A stretch of DNA of 64,000 nucleotides from Rugamonas rubra (GCF_900114705.1 NZ_FOTW01000031.1:1-64000), one strand, 5' to 3'; counted from the stretch's first letter, positions 20,576 to 30,151 are shown. The notes: generated from the sequence alone by a model not told the origin. Numbers and translations: made by a program.

Positions 20576-21193
20576 TCACTGCGGATCGCTCAAACTCTTG
20601 TAGCTGCCGATCAAGCGGTTGAAGGCGCGTTGCGTGTGGCGCAGCGCGTTGTCGTCGTGCAGGAAACGGGTGTCGTGCACCAGGCCGATGATCAGGCTGT
20701 AGATCTCGTAGACCAGCTGGGCCGGATCGGTGTCGGGGCGCAGCTGGCCCTCGGCCATCGCCTGCTCGATGGTCTTGCGCAGCGAGGCGCGCCATTGCTG
20801 GGCGCCGCTTTGCAGGCGGTCGCGCAGCGGGCCGGCCTCGTCGTCGAACTCGAAGGCGCCGGCCGAGTACAGGCAGGCGCTGCGCAGCGCCTCGTCACCG
20901 GCGCGGCGCATCCAGTTGGCGATCTGGGCGCTCAGGCGCGGCAGGCCGCGCGGCAGTTGCAGCGTGGGCAGCAGCACCTCGGCGGCGAAGCGGCGGTCGT
21001 ACTCGTCCAGCACCGCCTCCTGCAAGGCCTCGAGCGAGCCGACGCGGGAAAACACCCCGCTCTTGCTGATGCCGGTGCGCTTGGCCAGCTCGCCCAGCGA
21101 CAGTTTGCCGATGCCCTCGGCGGCGGCCATGTCCATGGCGGCGGCGACGATGGCGGCGTAGGTGGCTTCGCTCTTGGCGGTCAGGGTATCCAT
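20576..21193 (-). CDS. TetR-family transcriptional regulator
   Basis: About 205 residues. ATG at 21193 was chosen; an in-frame GTG three codons earlier (21202) is possible and neither has a clear Shine-Dalgarno. The N-terminal helix-turn-helix spans about 10-55 (A-A-I-V-A-A-A-M-D-M-A-A ... L-A-K-R-T-G-I-S-K-S-G-V-F). The C-terminal ligand-binding domain resembles the TetR_C group found with detoxification genes. A near-identical operator sequence precedes both this gene and the downstream small membrane gene, suggesting autoregulation and co-regulation. Confidence 0.88.
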   Translation of the reverse strand: MDTLTAKSEATYAAIVAAAMDMAAAEGIGKLSLGELAKRTGISKSGVFSRVGSLEALQEAVLDEYDRRFAAEVLLPTLQLPRGLPRLSAQIANWMRRAGDEALRSACLYSAGAFEFDDEAGPLRDRLQSGAQQWRASLRKTIEQAMAEGQLRPDTDPAQLVYEIYSLIIGLVHDTRFLHDDNALRHTQRAFNRLIGSYKSLSDPQ

Positions 21194-21206
21194 GCGATTC
21201 ACTTTA

Positions 21207-21223
21207 GCACACCCGTGCGAAAT
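21207..21223. promoter_or_regulatory. Candidate TetR operator 2
   Basis: GCACACCCGTGCGAAAT matches 15 of 17 positions of the palindrome site at 20522-20538 in the same orientation. It lies 13 bp upstream of the TetR ATG. Confidence 0.6.
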
Positions 21224-21230
21224 AGGCGAG

Positions 21231-21263
21231 AAAAAACGGCGCGTATCGAACGCGCCGTTTTTT
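21231..21263. terminator. Bidirectional rho-independent terminator after pckG
   Basis: AAAAAACGGCGCG pairs perfectly with CGCGCCGTTTTTT around a 7-base loop. It serves pckG on the minus strand, just before the TetR promoter. Confidence 0.9.
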
Positions 21264-21281
21264 ATGTGCGAACCGGGCCGC

Positions 21282-23147
21282 TTACTTGGCCAGGCGCTTG
21301 GCCAGCTCTTCCTTGACGGCGATCAGCTCGGCCGGCATGTGGTAGGCCAGCTTGGCGAACAGCTCGTCGTGCAGCTTAAGCTCGTCGCGCCAGGCGTCCT
21401 TGTCGATCGAGGTGATGGTCTCGAACTCCTCCGGCGAGAAGGGGATGCCGTCCCAGTTCAGGTCGCCGAAGCGCGGCGTGGTGCCGAACACGTTTTCGAC
21501 GCCGCCGGCCTTGCCTTCGATGCGTTCCAGCATCCATTTCAGCACGCGCATGTTGTCGCCGAAGCCAGGCCAGACGAAGTGGCCCTGCTCGTCGGTGCGG
21601 AACCAGTTGACGCAGTAAATCTTCGGCAGCGCGGCGGCGTTGTTGGCGCCCAGCTTGGCGCCCATGTTCAGCCAGTGCTGGAAGTAGTCGCTCATGTTGT
21701 AGCCCATGAACGGCAGCATGGCGAACGGGTCGCGGCGCACCACGCCCATTTGGCCGGCGGCGGCGGCGGTGGTCTCGGAGCCCATGGTCGCGGCCATGTA
21801 GACGCCTTCGACCCAGTTGCGCGCCTCGGTCACCAGCGGCACGGTGGTCGAGCGGCGGCCGCCGAAGATGAAGGCCGAGATCGGCACGCCGGCCGGGTCG
21901 TCCCAGGCCGAGTCGATCACCGGGTTCTGCGTCGCGGCGACGGTGAAGCGGGCGTTCGGGTGGGCCGCCTTGGTGCCGGAGGCCGGCGTCCAATCCTTGC
22001 CCTGCCAGTCGATCAGGTGGTCGGGCGCTTGCTTGCTCAGGCCTTCCCACCAGACGTCGCCGTCGTCGGTCAGCGCGACGTTGGTGAAGATGGTGTTCTC
22101 GCGCATGGAGGCCATGCAGTTGAAGTTGGTCTTCTCGTTGGTGCCGGGGGCGACGCCGAAGTAGCCCGCTTCAGGGTTGATGGCGTACAGGCGGCCGTCG
22201 GCGCCCGGTTTGATCCAGGCGATGTCGTCGCCGATGGTGGTGACCTTCCAGCCCTTGAAGCTGGCGGGCGGGATCAGCATGGCGAAGTTGGTCTTGCCGC
22301 AGGCCGAAGGGAAGGCCGCCGCGACGTAGTGCTTCTTGCCTTCCGGCGATTCGACGCCGAGGATCAACATGTGTTCGGCCAACCAGCCGGCGCCGTCTAC
22401 CTGGGCGGCCTGGTGGCCCATGTTGGAGGCGATGCGCAGGGCGAAGCACTTCTTGCCCAGCAGGGCGTTGCCGCCGTAACCGGAGCCGAACGACCAGATC
22501 TCGCGGGTGTCGGGGAAGTGGACGATGTATTTGGTGCTGTTGCACGGCCAGGCGACGTCCTTCTGGCCGGCGGCCAGCGGCGCGCCGACGCTGTGCACGC
22601 AGGGGACGAACTCGCCGTCCGTGCCGAGCACGTCGTAGACGGCGCGGCCCATGCGGGTCATCACGCGCATGTTGACGGCGACGTAGGCGGAGTCGGACAG
22701 CTCGACGCCGATGTGGGCGATCGGCGAGCCCAGCGGGCCCATCGAGAACGGCACCACGTACATCGTGCGGCCGACCATGCAGCCGTCGAACAGGCCGTTG
22801 AGGGTGCCGCGCATTTCGCTCGGCTCGGTCCAGTTGTTGGTCGGACCGGCCTCTTCCTTGGTTTTCGAGCAGATGAAGGTGCGGTCTTCGACGCGGGCGA
22901 CGTCGCTCGGGTCGGAGCAGGCCAGGTAGGAGTTCGGCCGTTTTTCCTGGTTCAGCTTCTTCATGGTGCCGGCGGCGACCATTTCGCCGCACAGGCGGTC
23001 GTATTCTTCCTGCGAGCCGTCGCACCAGTGGATGCGGTCGGGCTTGGTCAGGGCGGCGATGTCCGCGACCCAATTGATCAGTTTCTGCTGTTTAATGTAA
23101 GCTGGGACGTTGAGTGCGGCAACGCCACCCATCACGGGCTGATTCAT
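21282..23147 (-). CDS. pckG: Phosphoenolpyruvate carboxykinase (GTP)
   Basis: A 621-residue GTP-dependent PEPCK. The start at 23147 follows GGAGGT and gives M-N-Q-P-V-M-G-G-V. The P-loop-type segment F-P-S-A-C-G-K-T-N contains the reactive Cys of the GTP class. R-I-H-W-C-D-G-S and G-S-G-Y-G-G-N-A-L-L-G-K-K are also class-typical, and the length matches. It converts oxaloacetate plus GTP to PEP, CO2 and GDP in gluconeogenesis from organic or amino acids. The gene is monocistronic. Confidence 0.97.
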   Translation of the reverse strand: MNQPVMGGVAALNVPAYIKQQKLINWVADIAALTKPDRIHWCDGSQEEYDRLCGEMVAAGTMKKLNQEKRPNSYLACSDPSDVARVEDRTFICSKTKEEAGPTNNWTEPSEMRGTLNGLFDGCMVGRTMYVVPFSMGPLGSPIAHIGVELSDSAYVAVNMRVMTRMGRAVYDVLGTDGEFVPCVHSVGAPLAAGQKDVAWPCNSTKYIVHFPDTREIWSFGSGYGGNALLGKKCFALRIASNMGHQAAQVDGAGWLAEHMLILGVESPEGKKHYVAAAFPSACGKTNFAMLIPPASFKGWKVTTIGDDIAWIKPGADGRLYAINPEAGYFGVAPGTNEKTNFNCMASMRENTIFTNVALTDDGDVWWEGLSKQAPDHLIDWQGKDWTPASGTKAAHPNARFTVAATQNPVIDSAWDDPAGVPISAFIFGGRRSTTVPLVTEARNWVEGVYMAATMGSETTAAAAGQMGVVRRDPFAMLPFMGYNMSDYFQHWLNMGAKLGANNAAALPKIYCVNWFRTDEQGHFVWPGFGDNMRVLKWMLERIEGKAGGVENVFGTTPRFGDLNWDGIPFSPEEFETITSIDKDAWRDELKLHDELFAKLAYHMPAELIAVKEELAKRLAK

Positions 23148-23512
23148 AGTACCTCCAATGCCAATAAAGAAAATCTTGTCTTGTCCCGGCACGGCAGGAT
23201 CGTCGTCAGCTTGTGGCTTGCGCTCTGGCGGGCGGCGCGATTGCTCGGCGGCGGCCCCCGGCGGGTACGGCGGTCATGTCGATTGCGCCGGCGATATGGC
23301 CGGCGCGCAGCCCAATCATGTGGCCGGGCTGGTGGAACGTATTGCGCGAACCCCATAGCTGAGTTCGAAAATGAGTGGGCGATTGTACACCCGTCAAACT
23401 GGCTTTTCTCCAAAAATGTAGGAGAAATAGTCGACTAAAGTAGTAAGCTATTCCATATTCTGAGAAATCCGTTATTAAGCTACGAAATTCACATTAAGAT
23501 CGGTCAACTACC
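23148..23512. other. Divergent intergenic region between pckG and the dehydrogenase gene
   Basis: 365 bp without a convincing gene. The half next to the dehydrogenase (about 23395-23512) is A/T-rich and contains the palindrome TAGTCGACTA at 23428-23437. Promoters for both flanking genes are expected here; I cannot assign them. Confidence 0.6.
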
Positions 23513-24514
23513 ATGAAAATTGCAATTCTCGACGATTATCAAGATTCTACCCGCGATCTGGATTGCTTCCCGTTGTTGCGCGATCACGAAGTGAAAATCT
23601 TCACCAATTCGACCCGTGGACTGGGCCAGCTGGCGATCCGCCTGGCGCCCTTCGAGGCGCTGGTGCTGATCCGCGAGCGCACCGTGCTCAACCGCGCGCT
23701 GCTGGCCAAGCTGCCCAATTTGAAGCTCATTTCGCAGACCGGCAAGGTGGCCGGCAACATCGACGTGGCCGCCGCCAGCGAGCTGGGCGTGGCCATCGTC
23801 GAGGGCGTCGGCTCGCCCACCGCGCCGGCCGAGCTGACCTGGGCGCTGATCATGGCGGCCACGCGCAAAATCGTCCCCTACGCCAACAACCTGCGGGACG
23901 GGCTGTGGCAGACGGCCTCGATCAACCCCGGCCTGAACGGGCTGGGCACGGCGCTCAAGGGCAGGACGCTGGCGATCTGGGGCTACGGCAAGATCGGCCA
24001 GATGATCGCCGGCTACGGCCGCGCCTTCGGCATGAACGTGCTGGTGTGGGGCAGCCAGGCCAGCCGCGACGCGGCCGTGGCCGACGGCAACGCGGCGGCG
24101 ACGACGCGCGAGGCCTTCTTCGAGCAGGCCGACGTGCTCAGCCTGCATTTGCGGCTGAACCCGGCCACCCGTGGCATCGTCAGCGCCGAGGATTTGGCGC
24201 GGATGAAGCCGACGGCCCTGTTCGTCAACACCAGCCGCGCCGAGCTGGTGCAGGAGGACGCCTTGGAGCGGGCGCTGCCGCAGGGCCGGCCCGGCTACGC
24301 CGCGCTCGACGTGTTCACCTCGGAGCCGCTGGCGGCCGACTCGGCGCTGCTGCGCATGCCGACCGTGCTGGCCACGCCGCACCTGGGCTATGTGGAGAAG
24401 GACAGCTACGAGCTGTATTTCCGCCACGCCTTCCAGAACATCGTCGACTTCGCCGCCGGCAGGCACGGCGCCCTGCTCAATCCGGACTACGCCAAGGGCG
24501 GCCGGACGCAATAG
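23513..24514 (+). CDS. D-2-hydroxyacid dehydrogenase family protein
   Basis: A 333-residue NAD-dependent D-2-hydroxyacid dehydrogenase of the phosphoglycerate-dehydrogenase-like group. The Rossmann motif is W-G-Y-G-K-I-G-Q. The catalytic trio is present: Arg in N-T-S-R-A-E-L, Glu in F-T-S-E-P-L and His in A-T-P-H-L-G-Y. The N-terminal 'lid' domain begins M-K-I-A-I-L-D-D-Y-Q. The substrate is not evident; serine-pathway SerA itself usually has an ACT domain, which is missing here. Monocistronic. Confidence 0.88.
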   Translation: MKIAILDDYQDSTRDLDCFPLLRDHEVKIFTNSTRGLGQLAIRLAPFEALVLIRERTVLNRALLAKLPNLKLISQTGKVAGNIDVAAASELGVAIVEGVGSPTAPAELTWALIMAATRKIVPYANNLRDGLWQTASINPGLNGLGTALKGRTLAIWGYGKIGQMIAGYGRAFGMNVLVWGSQASRDAAVADGNAAATTREAFFEQADVLSLHLRLNPATRGIVSAEDLARMKPTALFVNTSRAELVQEDALERALPQGRPGYAALDVFTSEPLAADSALLRMPTVLATPHLGYVEKDSYELYFRHAFQNIVDFAAGRHGALLNPDYAKGGRTQ

Positions 24515-24529
24515 CCGGCCCGGCCGGCG

Positions 24530-25285
24530 TCAGCGGATCTCCGGCACGCCGCTCAGGTTGATGGCCGGCGCCGGCATGGCGTGCACCTTGCTCCACAGCC
24601 CGCTCCAGCCGGGCGGCCAGGCCAGCGCCGGGCCGCTGTAGGGCGGCAGGCTGGCGCGCACGGCGATCACCGGCACCGGCGGCATCTCCTGCAGCGGCGC
24701 GTCGGCCGGGCGCTGCATGTCCAGGCTGTACATATAGCCGGGCAGCAGGGCCGCGCAGACGCCCTCGAACCAGGCGGCGTGGTCCTCGTCGCGGCCGAGC
24801 GCGCGCGCCAGGCCCTGCGGGTCGAAGCGGGCCAGGGCGTGGACCAGCTCCTCGGTGGTGGCGGCCGGCGTGTCGCCCCAGCCCATCACCGGGTTGACGT
24901 TGTAGTCGGCGCCGGAGCCGTACCAGCCCTCGCGCCAGGGCCGCTGCATCCAGTCGCGCTGGCCGGTGAACAAATGCCAGCGCCAGTGCAGGCCGGACGG
25001 CTTGGGCCAGGAATACAGGTAGAGGCGCTGGTAGCCGGCGCGGTGCAACTCGCGCACCATGGCCATCAGGCGGGCGTGCGGCATGCGGTCGGGCGGGGCG
25101 CGGCGGAACAGGATGGCCTCGCCGTCGGCGAACTGCACCTCGTCCATCGACAGGTTCAGGTCGAGCGTGCGGGCCTCGCTGCCGAAGCGGGCGGCGATCC
25201 AGCCGGTCAGCAGGTTGACCGAGGTGATCACGCCGTAGCCACGGTGGCGGTGGAAGATGACGGTACCGGGAGCGAGCGCTTTCAT
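24530..25285 (-). CDS. Conserved hypothetical protein, 251 aa
   Basis: The product begins M-K-A-L-A-P-G-T-V-I-F-H-R-H-R-G-Y-G-V-I, reminiscent of the small beta-barrel start of CarD/KOW-like modules, followed by a region unusually rich in Trp and Tyr. No catalytic motif, signal peptide or membrane helix is seen. It is convergent with the dehydrogenase gene, 15 bp away. The function is unknown. Confidence 0.65.
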   Translation of the reverse strand: MKALAPGTVIFHRHRGYGVITSVNLLTGWIAARFGSEARTLDLNLSMDEVQFADGEAILFRRAPPDRMPHARLMAMVRELHRAGYQRLYLYSWPKPSGLHWRWHLFTGQRDWMQRPWREGWYGSGADYNVNPVMGWGDTPAATTEELVHALARFDPQGLARALGRDEDHAAWFEGVCAALLPGYMYSLDMQRPADAPLQEMPPVPVIAVRASLPPYSGPALAWPPGWSGLWSKVHAMPAPAINLSGVPEIR

Positions 25286-25472
25286 GGCGGAAATAGGGAG
25301 CGGGTCCGACGAACAAAGAAACCAGTGTACTCACAGTTGGCGCAAGTTTCTAGGGCCAATGCAGAGCAAACACAGGGGGTGAGATTGCCCGCGCGCCGAC
25401 CTTGCCGACTGCACAAGGGGCACGCTTCAGGCTATCATTCGGCCTATTCTCCACCGATCAAAGCACACCACC

Positions 25473-25958
25473 ATGACCTTGCGCATTCTCGCCACCGGCG
25501 GCACCTTCGACAAACACTACAACGAACTGAACGGCACGCTCGGCTTCGCCGCCAGCCACCTGCCGGCGGCGCTGGCGCGCTGCCGCCTGACGGTGCAGGT
25601 GGAACTGCAGCAGTTGCCGCTGATGGACTCGCTCGACATGGTCGACGCCGACCGCGAGCGCATCCTGGCCGCCTGCCGCGGCGCCGCCGAAAAGGCCGTG
25701 GTCATCATCCACGGCACCGACACCATGCCGCAGACGGCCGCCGTGCTGGGCCCGGCCGCGCTGGGCCAGACCATCGTGCTGACCGGCGCCATGATCCCCT
25801 ACGAGATCGACAACTCGGACGCGCTGTTCAACCTGGGCTTCGCCTGTGGCGTGGCGCAGACCCTGCCGGCCGGCGTCTACGTGGCGATGAACGGCCAGAT
25901 CTTCGCCTGGGACAATGTGCAGAAGAACCGCGCCGCCGGCGTGTTCCAGCCGCTGTAG
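25473..25958 (+). CDS. Asparaginase-domain protein, short form
   Basis: A 161-residue protein covering only the N-terminal catalytic half of L-asparaginase. A-T-G-G-T-F-D (first Thr motif, about 7-13) and H-G-T-D-T-M (second Thr-Asp motif, about 79-84) are both present. Ordinary type I/II asparaginases are about 330 residues with a C-terminal domain that completes the site. Short stand-alone versions occur in Burkholderiales; this one ends cleanly at a stop followed by a strong terminator, so it is not an obvious truncation. Activity is uncertain. Confidence 0.8.
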   Translation: MTLRILATGGTFDKHYNELNGTLGFAASHLPAALARCRLTVQVELQQLPLMDSLDMVDADRERILAACRGAAEKAVVIIHGTDTMPQTAAVLGPAALGQTIVLTGAMIPYEIDNSDALFNLGFACGVAQTLPAGVYVAMNGQIFAWDNVQKNRAAGVFQPL

Positions 25959-25994
25959 GCGGTCGCGCGGCCGCCGCGCTTTACCTCCAAGAAT

Positions 25995-26030
25995 AAAAAA
26001 TGCCCGCGAATCGCTTCGCGGGCATTTTTT
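25995..26030. terminator. Bidirectional rho-independent terminator
   Basis: AAAAAATGCCCGCGAA pairs perfectly with TTCGCGGGCATTTTTT around a short TCGC loop, 37 bp after the asparaginase stop codon. Confidence 0.95.
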
Positions 26031-26079
26031 CGTTCCGTCAAGGCGCCGGGGATGCCGGCGAACCCCACAGGCAGGGACC

Positions 26080-26106
26080 GGGGTCAGACCCAGCGGGTCC
26101 GACCCC
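26080..26106. repeat. Degenerate copy of the GGGTCAGACCC intergenic palindrome
   Basis: GGGGTCAGACCC, AGC, then GGGTCCGACCCC: an inverted repeat related to the exact 26-bp palindromes at 45325 and 63563. Like them it lies between convergent genes. Confidence 0.7.
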
Positions 26107-26164
26107 AGGTTTGCGCCGCTGGGTTTTGCCGGCGTCCCGCTCGCCCGCGACGATCTTTTTCGGG

Positions 26165-29100
26165 CTATTTGTGGCTGGCCGCCAGCAGGCCGGCCGTGGC
26201 GGCCGGCTGCAGGCCGTTCAGGCGCAGCGTCGGATCGCCGCTGCCAGCACCGCCCGGCGCCGCCAGCGGCTGGCCGTTGGCGTCGTACTGCTGCAGCAGG
26301 CCGGCCATCTGCGCCGCGCCGGCGGCCAGCTGGCCGCTCGCCGAGACGCCGGCGGCGTCGAGCCGCGGCCGCTGGGCCGAGGCGAACTCGGCGCCGGCGC
26401 CGAAGGCCGCCATCGCCTGCACCATGGCGTTGACGCCGCTCACGCCGCTGACCGGGGTGAACGGCAGCGCCGCCAGCTGGGCGCTGCTCAGCGCGTGCAC
26501 CTGGTCGGCGCTGAGGGCGGCCACCTGGCCGCTCGACAGGACGTGCAGCTGGCCGGTGCTGAGGGCGCTGATCTGGCCGGTGCTCAGGCTGCGCACGTGG
26601 CTGGTCGACAGCGCCGCCAGCTGGCTGCTGCCGAGGGCGTTGATGTCGCGCGTTTCGATGGCGGCGACGTCGGCCGTGCTCAGCGCCGCCACCACGGCGG
26701 TGCTCAGCGCGCCCACCTGTTGCGACGACAGTGCCACCATCTGGTCGGTGGTGAGCAGGTCGGCGCCGTCGGCGTGGCGGGCCGACAGGGCGGCGATCTG
26801 GCGCGTGCTCAGCGCGGCCAGCTGGGCCGTGCCCAGCGCCCACACCTGGCTCGACACCAGCGCGCCGACCGCCTCGGCGGCCAGCGCGGCGGCCTGGCCG
26901 GTGCCCAGCGCGGCCAGTTGCCCGGAGCTCAGGGCGGCCGCCTGGCCGGAGCGCAGGCCGGCGATGGCGGCGTTGCTGAGGGCGGCGAAGTCGGCCGTCT
27001 CGAACGCGGCGACGATGTCGTTCGACAGCCCGCCGATTTGCAGCGCGCTCAGGACGGCGGCCTGCTGGGTGGTCAGCGAGACGGCCTGGCTGGTGCCCAG
27101 GCCGGCCAGCACGAACGGCTTCAGCGCCGCCACCTGGGCCGTGCCGAGGGCGCCGATGCGCGGTCCGGCGGCGCCGTCGCGGTCGCTGCCGAGCACGGCC
27201 AGCTGGGCCGAGCCGAGGCTGCCGACGACGTCGACGCTGAGGCCGCCGAGCTGCTCGGCGTTGAGGGCGGCGAGCTCGCGCGAGCCCAGGCCGGCCACTT
27301 GGCGGCCGAGCAGGCCGGCGAGCTGGCGCGAGCCCAGCGCGTACAACTGGTCGGCGCCGAGGGCGTGGAGGGTGGCGCTGCCCAGCGCGCCGACCTGGCC
27401 GGCCGTCAGGCTGGCGATCTGGCCGGTGCTCAGCGCCGCCATCAGCGCGGTCGACAGCGAGGCCAGCACGACGCCCGACAGCGCCGCCAGGTTGGCCGTG
27501 CTCAGGCCGGCGACGACGGCGCTCGACAACACGGCGAACTGCTGGGTGCGCATGGCGCCCAGTTGCTGGGTGGTCAGCGCGGCGAACTGGTCGCTGCCGA
27601 GCGCCAGCACCTGGTCGGTGCGCAGCGTGGCGACGGCGATCGGCTTGAGCGCGGCGATGTCGGCGCTGTCGAGCGCGGCCACGGCGGCGGTGCTGAAGGC
27701 GGCCAGCTGGCTACCGATCAGCGCGGCCGCCTGGGCGGTGTTGAGGGCGGCGGCCTGGGCGGCACCCAGGCCGGCCAGGCCGGCCACCGTCAGGCGGCTC
27801 ACCTGGGCGGTGCTCAGCGCGCCGACCTGCTCGGCCAGCAGGGCGGCGATCTGCGCCGAGCCGAGGCTGGTGAAGGCGGCCGAGTTGAGCGCCGGCATGT
27901 CGGCGGCGCGGATCGCCTGCAGCTTGTCGGTCGACAGGGCGCCGAACTGGGCGGCGTTGAGCCCGGCCAGTTGCTGGCTGCCGAACAGGCGGAACTGCTC
28001 CTGGCTCAGCGCGTTCAGGCCGGCCGTGCTCAACGCGCCGATCTGGCGCTGCGCCAGCGCGGCCAGCTGGGCGTCGCCGAGCGCGGCCAGCTGGGCGGTG
28101 CGCATGGCGCCGATGACGCGGGTGTCGAGGGCGGCCAGGTCGGCCGTCTCGAGCGCCGCCAGGGCGCCGGCCGACAGCGCGTTGAACTGCTGGCTGGTCA
28201 GCGCCGAGGCCTGGTAGGTGGTCAGCGCGGCCAGCTGCTGCGGGTTCAGTGCGGCAACCTGGTCGGTGCGCAGGTTCATCACCGCGCCGCGCTGCAGGGC
28301 GGCGATGTCGGCCACGTCGAGCGCGGCGATGGCGGCGCTCGACAGCGCCATCACCTGCGGCGCGCTGAGCGCGGCGACCTGGCTGCTGGTCATGGCGGCG
28401 GCCTGCTCGGCGCTCAGGCCTCGCAGGGCGGCGCTGCGCAGCGCGGCGATCTGGCCGGTGGTGAGCAGGCCGAACTGGCTGTGGCCGGGCTGGCTGGGGT
28501 CGTTGCCGAGCGCGGCCACCTGGGCCGAGCCGAGGCCGGCGATGGCGGCGGTGCGCAGCGCCACCAGGCTGGCCGTGCTCAGGGCGCCGATCGCGGCCGG
28601 CGACAGGCTGGCCAGCTGGCGCGAGGTCAGCGCGCCCAGCTGGGCGGCGGTGAGGGCACGGAACTGGCTGTCGCTCAGGGCGTGCAGGGCGGCGGTGCTG
28701 AGGGCGGCGATCTGGCGCGTGGCCAGGTGGGCGATCTGCTCGCCGCTCAGGGCGCGCAGCTGGGTGCTCGACAGGCCGGCGATGGCGCTGTTGTTGAGCG
28801 CGGCCAGGTCGGCCAGCTCGATCGCCGCGAAGGCGCCGCTCGACAGGGCGTTGACTTGGCGGCTGCCCAGCGCGGCGGCCTGCGCGGTGGTCAGGGCGGC
28901 CACCTGCTCGCCGCTCAGCGCGCCGAGCTGGCGCGTGCTCAGGCCGGCCAGGGTGGCCACGCGCAGCGCGGCGAAGTCGGCCGTCTCGAGGGCGGCCACG
29001 CCGGCCAGCGACAGCGCCGCCAACTGGGTGGCGTTCAGCGCCGAGGCCTGTTTGGTGGTCAGCGCGGCGACCTGCTCGCCGCTCAGGCCGGCCAGCATGG

Positions 29101-30151
29101 CCGGCTTGATCGCGGCGAACTGGGCGGTGGTGAGGGCGGCCAGGCCGGCGCTGCCCAGACCCGGCAGCTGGTTCGAGCTCAAGCTGCCGATCAAGGCCGG
29201 CTTGAGCGCGGCCAGGGTGGCCGGATCGAGCGCGGCCAGGGCGGCGCTGCCCAGCGCGGCCAGCTGGCGCGGCTGCAGCGCGGCCAGGTGGGCGGTGCTC
29301 AGGGTGTGCAACTGGCGGGTGCTGAGCGAGGCGATCTGCGCCGTGCTCAGCGCGGCGAAAACGGCGCCGCTCAGCGCGCGCAGGCCGTCGCTGTCGAGCG
29401 CCACCAGGGCGGCGGTGGACAGGCCGGGCAGCTGGCGCGGCTGCAGCGCGCGCAGCTGGGCGCTGCCCAGCGCCTGCAGCTGGGCGGCCGAGAGGGCGGC
29501 CAGCTGGCGCACGGTGAGGCCGCCGATGTCGCGCGTTTCGATGGCGGCCAGGTCGGCGCCGCCGAGCGCGGCGATCAGCGCGGTGCTGAAGGCGCCGATC
29601 TGGCCGGCGTTGAAGGCCACCATCTGTGCGGTGGTAAACAGCTCGCCACTGCCGAGCCGGGCCGGGGTCAGCGCGCCGATCTGGCGCACGTTGAGGGCGC
29701 CGATCTGCCGTGTGCTGAAGGCCTGCAGCTGGCTCGCGCTCAGGCCGGCGATGACGCCGGTGCCCAGCGCGGTCAGGTCGGCCGGCTCGAAGCCGGCGAT
29801 GGCCTCGAGCGACAGGGCGGCGATGTTGTTGCCGCGCAGGACGGCGGCCTGGCCCGGCGTCAGCGCGGCGATCTGGCGGCTGCCCAGGCCGGCGACGAAG
29901 GGCGCCAGGGTGCTGGCGCCGGCCAGGGTCAGCGGCTTGAGCGCGGCGATGCTGGCCGGCTCGAGGGCGGCGATGCTGGCCGGCGCCAGGGCGCCCAGCT
30001 GGGCCGAGGTGAGCACCGCGGCCTGCTTGCTGGTCAGCGCGGCGGCCAGGCTGGCCGGCAGCGCGGCGAAGTCGGCGGCGGTCAGCGCGGCGATCTGCTT
30101 GGTGCCGAGGGCCGCGAACTGGGCCGGCGTCATGTTGCTGTCGATGCTCAT
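26165..30151 (-). CDS. Octapeptide-repeat giant protein, 1328 aa
   Basis: The start at 30151 (M-S-I-D-S-N-M-T-P-A-Q-F) follows AAGGAA by eight bases. Nearly the whole chain is octads of the type A-A-L-[ST]-[ST]-x-Q-[VI], with E-T-A-D variants at intervals; a 648-bp (27-octad) spacing is visible between landmarks at 27656 and 28304. The last octads (A-A-I-E-T-R-D-I ... L-H-V-L-S-S-G-Q-V) and a non-repeat tail of about 90 residues containing L-L-Q-Q-Y-D-A-N-G-Q-P-L-A align with the end of the neighbouring 1827-aa protein. It lacks that neighbour's calcium module. No signal peptide or membrane segment is visible; the function is unknown. Confidence 0.85.
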   Translation of the reverse strand: MSIDSNMTPAQFAALGTKQIAALTAADFAALPASLAAALTSKQAAVLTSAQLGALAPASIAALEPASIAALKPLTLAGASTLAPFVAGLGSRQIAALTPGQAAVLRGNNIAALSLEAIAGFEPADLTALGTGVIAGLSASQLQAFSTRQIGALNVRQIGALTPARLGSGELFTTAQMVAFNAGQIGAFSTALIAALGGADLAAIETRDIGGLTVRQLAALSAAQLQALGSAQLRALQPRQLPGLSTAALVALDSDGLRALSGAVFAALSTAQIASLSTRQLHTLSTAHLAALQPRQLAALGSAALAALDPATLAALKPALIGSLSSNQLPGLGSAGLAALTTAQFAAIKPAMLAGLSGEQVAALTTKQASALNATQLAALSLAGVAALETADFAALRVATLAGLSTRQLGALSGEQVAALTTAQAAALGSRQVNALSSGAFAAIELADLAALNNSAIAGLSSTQLRALSGEQIAHLATRQIAALSTAALHALSDSQFRALTAAQLGALTSRQLASLSPAAIGALSTASLVALRTAAIAGLGSAQVAALGNDPSQPGHSQFGLLTTGQIAALRSAALRGLSAEQAAAMTSSQVAALSAPQVMALSSAAIAALDVADIAALQRGAVMNLRTDQVAALNPQQLAALTTYQASALTSQQFNALSAGALAALETADLAALDTRVIGAMRTAQLAALGDAQLAALAQRQIGALSTAGLNALSQEQFRLFGSQQLAGLNAAQFGALSTDKLQAIRAADMPALNSAAFTSLGSAQIAALLAEQVGALSTAQVSRLTVAGLAGLGAAQAAALNTAQAAALIGSQLAAFSTAAVAALDSADIAALKPIAVATLRTDQVLALGSDQFAALTTQQLGAMRTQQFAVLSSAVVAGLSTANLAALSGVVLASLSTALMAALSTGQIASLTAGQVGALGSATLHALGADQLYALGSRQLAGLLGRQVAGLGSRELAALNAEQLGGLSVDVVGSLGSAQLAVLGSDRDGAAGPRIGALGTAQVAALKPFVLAGLGTSQAVSLTTQQAAVLSALQIGGLSNDIVAAFETADFAALSNAAIAGLRSGQAAALSSGQLAALGTGQAAALAAEAVGALVSSQVWALGTAQLAALSTRQIAALSARHADGADLLTTDQMVALSSQQVGALSTAVVAALSTADVAAIETRDINALGSSQLAALSTSHVRSLSTGQISALSTGQLHVLSSGQVAALSADQVHALSSAQLAALPFTPVSGVSGVNAMVQAMAAFGAGAEFASAQRPRLDAAGVSASGQLAAGAAQMAGLLQQYDANGQPLAAPGGAGSGDPTLRLNGLQPAATAGLLAASHK
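26450..30120 (-). repeat. Octad-coding 24-bp repeat tract of the 1328-aa gene
   Basis: Continuous 24-bp units without spacers. Antisense frames stay open for hundreds of codons because the repeated codons rarely complement to stops. Confidence 0.8.
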
